Of a stretch of 37,197 nt of DNA, positions 31,366-37,197 are shown in pieces. The notes under the pieces are model-generated. The model saw only the letters and a list, made by a program, of their open reading frames with translations. It searched no databases and had not been told where the DNA came from. Location of the stretch: contig JAABRY010000022.1 in the NCBI GenBank assembly GCA_011390645.1, positions 1-37,197 of the forward strand, read 5' to 3'. Position 1 is the stretch's first letter. Each line of letters starts with the position of its first letter. The stretch comes from Gemmatimonadota bacterium (GTDB lineage Bacteria > Gemmatimonadota > Gemmatimonadetes > Gemmatimonadales > GWC2-71-9). The position numbers were made by a program, and so were the translations under genes.

Positions 31366-33024
31366 GTGCGCCGTGCCCTCGCAGTCCTGCTCACCGGCAT
31401 CCTCGCGTGCGGTGGTGGGTCGAACGTTCCCGCGGCCGATCTCGTCCTCTTTGGCCCGGTGTGGACCGGGAACCCTGACCAGCCCGTCGCGGGTGGGGTC
31501 GCCATCAGCGGCGACTCCATTCTCGCCGTCGGGGACAGCGCCGTGGTGGCGGCCTTCGTCGGCACGGAGACGCGGACAGAATACGTCGCGGGCCTGATCA
31601 CCCCAGGGCTTGCAGATGATCACGTCCACTTCTCTGATGGTGGGATGGCGTTGGGGCAAGTCGACCTCCGCGACGCTGCCACGCCCGAAGAGTTCACTCA
31701 ACGGATTGCAGCATTCGCCAAGTCCATCCCTGCGGGACAGTGGATTCTGGGCGGCATCTGGGACCACGAGAACTTCCCGGGTGCCGAACTGCCCCGACGC
31801 GAATGGATCGACTCCATCACTCCCGACCACCCCGTCTTCATTCAGCGCCTGGATGGCCATATGGGGCTGGCCAACACCAAGGCGCTTGAGCTCGCCGGGG
31901 TCACGCGTGCGACCGCAGAGGTACCCGGTGGCACGATTGTCCGCGATCCCGATGGCGAGCCGACCGGGATCCTCAAGGATGAGGCGATGGGGCCACTCTG
32001 GACCGTGATCCCCTCGCCTTCAGCCGAGATTGCCGATTCCGCCGTGGTGCGCGCCATGCGCCATGCCAACTCGCTCGGCATCACCGCGGTGGCTGCGGTC
32101 TCTGCTCCGTGGTACGAGATCGCTGCCACCCGTCGTATCCGGGAGGCCGGTCAGCAGTCACTCCGCGTGAGTTTCTACCCAGCGCTGGCGGGGTGGCAGG
32201 GGGTGGCCGACACCATTGCGGCCCGTGGACTCGGTGACGACTGGATTCGCGTGGGAGGGGTGAAGGGCTTCGTGGACGGGTCGCTCGGTAGCACGACGGC
32301 CCTCTTCTTCGAGCCCTATCTCGACGAGCCGCGTTCCCGCGGCCTGATGGTCACCCCTGAGGATTCCCTCCGCACATGGATTGGCGCCGCCGATTCCGCG
32401 GGGCTGCAGGTCGTGGTGCATGCGATTGGTGAGCGGGCCAACGCGCTGTTGCTCGACATCTTCGATTCCGTCATGACGGCACACGGGCCGCGCGATCGCC
32501 GCTTCCGCATCGAGCACGCGCAGCACCTGCGCCCCGAGGAGATCGCGCGCCTCGCACCGCTCGGTGTGCTGGCGTCGATGCAACCATTCCACGCCGCCGA
32601 TGACGGGCGTTGGGCGCACAAGCGGATCCGCCCCACCCAACTCGAGGGGACGTATGCGTTCCGCTCGGTGCTGGACGCGGGTGCGACGCTCCTTTTTGGC
32701 TCCGACTGGACCGTTGCGCCGCTCTCGCCATTTGATGGACTCTGGGCCGCCGTCGCCCGGGAGACCGTGGATGGCGCGAATCCGGATGGATGGATCCCTG
32801 CCCAGCGCATCACCCTTGAGGAAGCGCTCACGGCCTACACCCGGGCCAACGCCTACGGCACCTTCGCCGAGAATGGCTGGGGCACCATTCGCCCGGGGAT
32901 GCTGGCCGATATCGCGGTGCTGGATCGGGACCTCCGCACCGTGCCGACAGCCGAGCTTCGCGAGGCGCAGGCGATCATGACGATCGTTGGCGGGAACGTG
33001 GTCTATCGGCGTTCAGCGAACTGA
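31366..33024 (+). CDS. Amidohydrolase lipoprotein (YtcJ-like, Amidohydro_3)
   Basis: 552 residues from GTG 31366. The signal peptide ends in a lipobox (ILAC followed by Gly), so it is a lipid-anchored exported enzyme. Amidohydrolase landmarks: HVH in the ADDHVHFSDGG motif near residue 86, GGIWDHENF, the candidate metal-bridging Lys in VGGVKGFVDGSLGSTT near 300, His in VVVHAIGERAN near 350, RIEHAQHL near 382 and the catalytic Asp in FGSDWTVAP near 447. Typical of zinc/iron-dependent hydrolases with unknown amide substrates. It is a second, different amidohydrolase type compared with the gene at 6427-7860. Confidence 0.9.
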   Translation: MRRALAVLLTGILACGGGSNVPAADLVLFGPVWTGNPDQPVAGGVAISGDSILAVGDSAVVAAFVGTETRTEYVAGLITPGLADDHVHFSDGGMALGQVDLRDAATPEEFTQRIAAFAKSIPAGQWILGGIWDHENFPGAELPRREWIDSITPDHPVFIQRLDGHMGLANTKALELAGVTRATAEVPGGTIVRDPDGEPTGILKDEAMGPLWTVIPSPSAEIADSAVVRAMRHANSLGITAVAAVSAPWYEIAATRRIREAGQQSLRVSFYPALAGWQGVADTIAARGLGDDWIRVGGVKGFVDGSLGSTTALFFEPYLDEPRSRGLMVTPEDSLRTWIGAADSAGLQVVVHAIGERANALLLDIFDSVMTAHGPRDRRFRIEHAQHLRPEEIARLAPLGVLASMQPFHAADDGRWAHKRIRPTQLEGTYAFRSVLDAGATLLFGSDWTVAPLSPFDGLWAAVARETVDGANPDGWIPAQRITLEEALTAYTRANAYGTFAENGWGTIRPGMLADIAVLDRDLRTVPTAELREAQAIMTIVGGNVVYRRSAN

Positions 33025-33110
33025 GCGCGGCAAGCAGCGATCGAATGGCGGGACATCACCGCACCCGGTGCTGACTTCCGGGAGGGGTCCGGTGCGACCA
33101 TCTTTGCCGG

Positions 33111-35228
33111 ATGGCTACTCGCACCGCACCCCGCCCCAAGGCGTCGGCCCGCTATGACAAGGCCGACCTCCTCGAATCCTATCGCCTGATGCTGCTGTCG
33201 CGGCGCCTCGACGACAAGGAAATCCAGCTCAAGCGACAGAACCGGATCTACTTCCAGATCAGTGGCGCCGGTCACGAGGCGGTGCTCGTCGCCGCCTCGC
33301 GCGTCTTCCGTGCCGGCCACGACTGGTTCTACCTCTACTATCGTGACCGCGCCCTCTGCCTCGGGCTCGGGATGACCGCGACGGAGCAGCTCCTCTCCGC
33401 CGTGGCCGCCGCCGATGATCCGAATTCCGGCGGACGCCAGATGCCGTCGCACTGGGGTCACAAGGATCTCAACATCGTCTCCACCTCCTCGCCGACCGGG
33501 ACGCAGTTCTTGCAGGCCGTGGGCGCCGCAGAGACCTGGCTGCGCGCCTCGTCCGATGAGCGCCTGGCCGAGCTGACCAAGGGGGACGAGGTCGTGCTGG
33601 TCACCACCGGCGATGGCACGACCAGTGAGGGCGAATTCTGGGAGGCACTGAACAGCGCCTGCAATCTCAAGCTGCCAGTCGTCTTTCTCGTGGAAGACAA
33701 CGGCTACGCGATCTCGGTGCCGGTCGAGGTGAATACGGCCGGTGGCTCGATCAGCAAGCTGGTTGCCTCGTTCCCGGGGCTGTTCATTCAGGAAGTGGAC
33801 GGCTGCGACCTGCTCGCCTCCGCCGATGCGATGCAGAAGGCGCATGACTACGCTCGGCAGCGCAAGGGCCCGGCCCTCGTCCACGCCCACGTGATCCGGC
33901 CGTACTCGCACTCGTTGTCGGACGACGAAGTGCACTATCGGCCCACTGCGGAGCGCGAAGCCGATGCCGCTCGCGATCCGATCGTCACCTTCCCGCGGTG
34001 GTTGACGGAACAGGGCATCGCGACCGATGCCGAACTCGACCTGATCCAGAATGGCGTGGAGGAAGAGGTCAATATCGCCACCGAGATCGCGCTCGCCTCC
34101 CCGCAGCCGGCGACGGACACGATCTACGACTACGTGTATTCGCCGGATGTCGATCCAACCGGCGAGTCGTTCGACACCGAAGACGATCCGCAGTTCAGCG
34201 GTGACCCGACCACCATGGTCGACCTGCTCAACATGTGCCTCAGGGACGAGATGACGCGCGACCCGCGGATCGTGATGTTCGGCGAGGATGTGGCCGACGT
34301 TTCCCGTGAAGCGCATCTCGCGGATGTGAAGGGGAAGGGTGGCGTCTTCAAGGTCACCTGGGGCTTGCAGAAGCAGTTCGGCAGCAACCGCGTCTACAAC
34401 TCACCGCTCGCCGAGGCGAACATCGTCGGGCGTGCGATCGGTTTGGCCACGCGCGGGATGAAGCCGGTCGTCGAGATCCAGTTCTTCGATTACATCTGGC
34501 CGGCCTACATGCAGTTGCGCGATGAACTCGCCTTGATGCGGTGGCGCAGCAACAACGCCTTCAGTTCCCCGCTGGTGGTACGTACCACCTACGGCGGCTA
34601 CCTCAAGGGCGGCGCGGTGTATCACTCGCAGACCGGTGCGGCGATCTTCACCGGTGTCCCGGGCTTGCGCGTGATCTGCCCCAGCACCGCGCTCGACGCC
34701 AACGGGCTGCTGCGCACCGCAATCCGCTGCGAGGATCCCGTGCTCTTCCTCGAGCACAAGCACCTCTATCGTCAGGCGTACAACAAGGGTGCCTATCCGG
34801 GCCCCAACTTCATGATCCCCTTCGGCAAGGGGAAAGTTGTGCGCGAGGGAAGCGATGCGACGCTGATCACCTACGGTGCGGTGGTGCAGCGCGCGGTCGT
34901 GGCGGCGAAAGAACTGGAGGAGGCGACGGGACAACGCGTGGAGGTCATTGACCTCCGTTCGCTCAATCCGGTCGACTGGGAGTTGATCGGCGACTCGATC
35001 CGCAAGACCAATCGCGTGATCGTCGCCTACGAAGATTCGCTCTCGTGGGGCTACGGCTCGGAGATCGCCGCGCGCATCGCGGATGACCACTTCGCCTGGC
35101 TCGATGCGCCGGTGAAGCGCGTTGCCGCGACCGATACCTTCGTGGCCTACGCGCCGGAGCTGGAAGATGTGATTCTGCCGCAGGTGGCCAGTCTGCGACT
35201 GGCCATGGAAGAGATCCTGCGGTTCTGA
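33111..35228 (+). CDS. Fused alpha-beta E1 component of a 2-oxoacid dehydrogenase
   Basis: 705 residues joining the two chains that usually form an alpha2-beta2 E1. The alpha part (about 1-350) holds the thiamine diphosphate motif [15 protein letters not shown] ... EDNGYAI near residues 167-200. The beta part (about 368-705) starts [13 protein letters not shown], then [39 protein letters not shown] and [12 protein letters not shown]1 decarboxylates a 2-oxoacid and passes the acyl group to lipoyl-E2. Sequence style is of the branched-chain 2-oxoisovalerate type, but pyruvate is not excluded. There is no E2 or E3 gene next to it. ATG 33111 has no strong ribosome site. Its 3' end is the second heptamer-repeat terminator element. 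Confidence 0.92.
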   Translation: MATRTAPRPKASARYDKADLLESYRLMLLSRRLDDKEIQLKRQNRIYFQISGAGHEAVLVAASRVFRAGHDWFYLYYRDRALCLGLGMTATEQLLSAVAAADDPNSGGRQMPSHWGHKDLNIVSTSSPTGTQFLQAVGAAETWLRASSDERLAELTKGDEVVLVTTGDGTTSEGEFWEALNSACNLKLPVVFLVEDNGYAISVPVEVNTAGGSISKLVASFPGLFIQEVDGCDLLASADAMQKAHDYARQRKGPALVHAHVIRPYSHSLSDDEVHYRPTAEREADAARDPIVTFPRWLTEQGIATDAELDLIQNGVEEEVNIATEIALASPQPATDTIYDYVYSPDVDPTGESFDTEDDPQFSGDPTTMVDLLNMCLRDEMTRDPRIVMFGEDVADVSREAHLADVKGKGGVFKVTWGLQKQFGSNRVYNSPLAEANIVGRAIGLATRGMKPVVEIQFFDYIWPAYMQLRDELALMRWRSNNAFSSPLVVRTTYGGYLKGGAVYHSQTGAAIFTGVPGLRVICPSTALDANGLLRTAIRCEDPVLFLEHKHLYRQAYNKGAYPGPNFMIPFGKGKVVREGSDATLITYGAVVQRAVVAAKELEEATGQRVEVIDLRSLNPVDWELIGDSIRKTNRVIVAYEDSLSWGYGSEIAARIADDHFAWLDAPVKRVAATDTFVAYAPELEDVILPQVASLRLAMEEILRF

Positions 35229-35230
35229 GG

Positions 35231-35333
35231 GTCGTAGGTCGTAGGTCGTAGGTCGCACGAACTGAGAAGGGCCGGTTCCCCAGCACGGAACCGGCCCTTC
35301 ATGGCCTACGACCTATGACCTATGACCTACGAC
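35231..35333. repeat. Inverted heptamer arrays flanking a terminator, copy 2
   Basis: Left arm: GTCGTAG three times in tandem (35231-35251), then GTCGCAC (35252-35258). Right arm: CTACGAC, CTATGAC, CTATGAC, CTACGAC (35306-35333), all in phase. The arms are inverted copies around the terminator at 35266-35300. The last right unit is the stop codon of the kinase gene on the minus strand. In a plus-strand transcript GTCGTAG and CTATGAC can pair through G-U, so the whole element could fold as one long stem. Confidence 0.87.
35266..35300. terminator. Bidirectional hairpin terminator between E1 and kinase genes
   Basis: GAAGGGCCGGTTCC (35266-35279) pairs perfectly with GGAACCGGCCCTTC (35287-35300) around a 7-base loop, giving a 14-base stem. 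There is no T-run on either side, so any activity may depend on the strong stem or on Rho. Confidence 0.75.
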
Positions 35334-37197
35334 ATCCCTCTGACCTCCGCCGCCGCGCCAATCGCATTGTCCACATCCCGACTCAACGCCCGCGCCGCCT
35401 GCGTCGCCTGCGTCAGATCGCTGCCCACGGCACCGATGCCCTTTTCACGCAGTCGCAGCAAATCGAAGCGCAGGTTCTGCATGGCCAGCACGCAGCTCTC
35501 GAAGCGTTCCTGCATCTCGGTACGGCGCGCGGTGAGGTCGAGGTAGGACTGGCGCTGCCGTTCGAGCAGGGCGACCTGACGATCACGCTCTTCAGTCTCA
35601 GGGCGTGCCCGGATCTCCTCGAGCTGCTGGTCAATCCGTGCCAGCTCGTCGGTCCCCAGGGAGGAATCGAGGGCATGCAACGACTGCCCGAGCTCGCTGG
35701 CCTTGCCGTAGAGGCGTTCCACGGTCTCGACCAGATCCGGGACGAGCTCGCGATCGGCGTCGCCAAGGCGCTCCATCAAGGAGAGGATGGCCGCACGGTC
35801 GCCATGCACGCGGAGCATCTGGTCCTGCAGCGTCCCGAACTGGGCCGCGTCTGGGGCCGCGATCGTCTTCACGCCCTTGATCTTCTTCGGGGAGGACGAC
35901 GAGATCGCATCGGGCGCGTCAGGGCGGTGGAGGACGTCGCGCCATGAGTAGCCGATCTGCCACAACTCCGAGTAGCGCTTGAAGAGGCCGAACGACATCG
36001 CGCCGCCGACCAACAGGAACCAGGGCGAGTCCATTCCGGTGGCCACATTGATCAGGAAGCAGCCGCCCACCACCGCGGCGAACTTCGCGAACTCTGCCCG
36101 TGCCTGACGGATCACCTTCGGCTCGCCGGTCTCCGGAAGCGGGGTGTCGTCCTTCTTGCCGCGCTTGCGGGGCGAACGACGCGGATCGGGCCTGGCGATG
36201 CCTCGGGCGCCCTCGCGTGCCGGGAGGTTCCGTGCGCCGGGGCGATCGCCGAACATCGGCCGTCCGTTGGGCCGCTCGGCGAGCGGTCGTGGACGCGCCG
36301 GTGAGCGCTCGCCCGCCAGCGGCCGCGTACCGGTGGGACGCTGGGCGGTCCTGGGCGAGGGCCGCGAGGAGGTGCCCCCCCCCTCGCGATCGGCCGCGCG
36401 CCACCCCAGCCCCGTCGGGCGATACCCGGCCACATTCCGGCTCTCCAGCGCCCGCCGCAACGCGTCCGCGGAGGGCCAGCGGTTCTCCGGGTCCTTCTCC
36501 AGGCACCGCGCGACCGCCAGCGAGAGATCCTCCGGAATGTCCGGGAACTTCTCGTGCAGGAGCGGCGCCGGCTCCGTGATGTGCTTCATCAGGATGCCGG
36601 CGACGGTCGGCGCGTTGAACGGCAACTCGCCGGAGAGCATCTGATACGACACGATCCCGAGCGAGTAGAGGTCGCTCCGACCGTCGAGGTCCTTTTCGCC
36701 GGCGGCCTGCTCCGGGCTCATGAACGACGGGGTGCCGATCGCCATCCCTGCACTGGTGAGCGTGGCGCTACTGGTGTTCGAGAGGGCCTTGGCGATGCCG
36801 AAGTCGGTCACCATCACCCGGCCGCGCGTTCCCTCGAGGAGGATGTTGTCGGGTTTGATGTCGCGGTGGATGATCGAGACGGCATGTGCGGCGCTGAGGG
36901 CGTCGGCCGTCTCCCGCATGACACGACGGGCTTCTTCGGCGGGCATCCGACCGCGGCGGCGGATGCGGGCGGCCAGCGACTCGCCTTCGATCAGTCCCAT
37001 GACGAAATAGACGACGCCATGACCCTCGCCGACGTCATGGATCGGCACAATGTGCGGATGAGCCAAGCGGGCGGCCGTCTGGGCCTCGCGCGTGAAGCGC
37101 TCACGGATTTCGCGTTGGAAGGCCAATTCTGGCGGCAAGGCCTTGACCGCGACCCGACGATGCAGGCGTTCATCGCGTGCGCGGTACACGACACCCA
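35327..37197 (-). CDS. Transmembrane Ser/Thr protein kinase, N-terminus outside the window
   Basis: At least 620 residues. The frame is open to the right edge; visible residues begin GVVYRARD, the end of the glycine-rich loop, so only a short N-terminal part is missing. Counting from the Met/GTG at 37189: the ATP Lys is K16 (VAVK), the catalytic loop HRDIKPDN has D110, the DFG motif is 129-131 and the SPE activation-segment end is 158-160. All are intact Hanks-type residues. Then a Pro/Arg-rich linker (about 260-375), two close hydrophobic helices (about 385-420, a 2TM hairpin) and a long charged C-terminal coiled coil (about 460-600). The 2TM module places both ends in the cytoplasm. The substrate is unknown; a kinase with a cytoplasmic coiled-coil tail may phosphorylate or scaffold itself. 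A run of nine C (36375-36383) encodes Gly residues in the linker. Confidence 0.93.
   Translation of the reverse strand, partial: GVVYRARDERLHRRVAVKALPPELAFQREIRERFTREAQTAARLAHPHIVPIHDVGEGHGVVYFVMGLIEGESLAARIRRRGRMPAEEARRVMRETADALSAAHAVSIIHRDIKPDNILLEGTRGRVMVTDFGIAKALSNTSSATLTSAGMAIGTPSFMSPEQAAGEKDLDGRSDLYSLGIVSYQMLSGELPFNAPTVAGILMKHITEPAPLLHEKFPDIPEDLSLAVARCLEKDPENRWPSADALRRALESRNVAGYRPTGLGWRAADREGGGTSSRPSPRTAQRPTGTRPLAGERSPARPRPLAERPNGRPMFGDRPGARNLPAREGARGIARPDPRRSPRKRGKKDDTPLPETGEPKVIRQARAEFAKFAAVVGGCFLINVATGMDSPWFLLVGGAMSFGLFKRYSELWQIGYSWRDVLHRPDAPDAISSSSPKKIKGVKTIAAPDAAQFGTLQDQMLRVHGDRAAILSLMERLGDADRELVPDLVETVERLYGKASELGQSLHALDSSLGTDELARIDQQLEEIRARPETEERDRQVALLERQRQSYLDLTARRTEMQERFESCVLAMQNLRFDLLRLREKGIGAVGSDLTQATQAARALSRDVDNAIGAAAEVRGMS

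Noticed and set aside
33003-34316. 437-codon open frame on the minus strand
   Set aside because: Antisense to the alpha half of the E1 enzyme, which has clear thiamine diphosphate motifs.
1-37197. Genomic island or prophage
   Set aside because: I see no integrase, transposase, tRNA target, direct-repeat boundaries or shift in base composition; the pseudopilin duplication looks like local tandem duplication.

Overview
The window is high-GC, densely packed bacterial chromosome. I can support 34 protein-coding genes, two of them cut by the window edges, and see no tRNA, rRNA, CRISPR array, transposase or phage gene. Gene content suggests a free-living heterotroph, most likely Gemmatimonadota or a close relative. 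The hints are an Arg/Gly-rich N-terminal tail on Rho, Ser/Thr kinase signalling, hybrid histidine kinases, many secreted amidohydrolases and lipoproteins, and PilX-like pseudopilins. That assignment is inference from style, not from a marker gene. Same-strand genes are very often joined by 4-base start/stop overlaps (ATGA or GTGA); I count thirteen.

Layout. 1-2750: a membrane-protein fragment, a GNAT acetyltransferase and a PAS hybrid histidine kinase. 2811-9325 (+): a coupled run of a beta-propeller lipoprotein, a secreted multicopper oxidase, a secreted amidohydrolase, an FAD oxidoreductase and the SUI1-type factor YciH. 9423-11060 (+): a secreted DinB-like protein and a Rieske oxygenase, whose stop abuts that of convergent rho. 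11061-18021 (-): an amino-acid permease, a tryptophanase-family lyase and a membrane-bound hybrid kinase in tight succession, then rho after a 416-base gap. 18174-20325 (+): proline dehydrogenase, a small unknown protein and rsgA. 20462-23677 (-): two coupled pairs, MazG-like plus a Cys/His-rich lipoprotein, and nitrilase plus GNAT.

23840-31048 (-) is the most distinctive region. It holds nine type IV pilin-like genes: two complete tandem copies of an H-I-J-K (FimT-PilV-PilW-PilX) minor pseudopilin operon plus a third PilX-like gene, with no ATPase, platform protein, secretin or major pilin nearby. The PilX-like proteins have long Gly-rich, beta-repeat-like C-terminal regions. The arrangement looks like a duplicated and diversifying pilus or secretion tip complex.

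31102-35228 (+): a small unknown protein, an amidohydrolase lipoprotein and a fused alpha-beta E1 2-oxoacid dehydrogenase. 35327-37197 (-): a Ser/Thr kinase whose N-terminus lies outside the window.

Two convergent junctions (20326-20468 and 35229-35333) hold the same kind of element. Inverted arrays of a 7-base unit (GTCGTAG, read inward from each gene) flank a hairpin terminator. The last unit provides the stop codon of the minus-strand gene in both cases, and three of the four arms carry TAG in all three frames. I regard this punctuation element and the duplicated pseudopilin operon as the two observations most worth following up.
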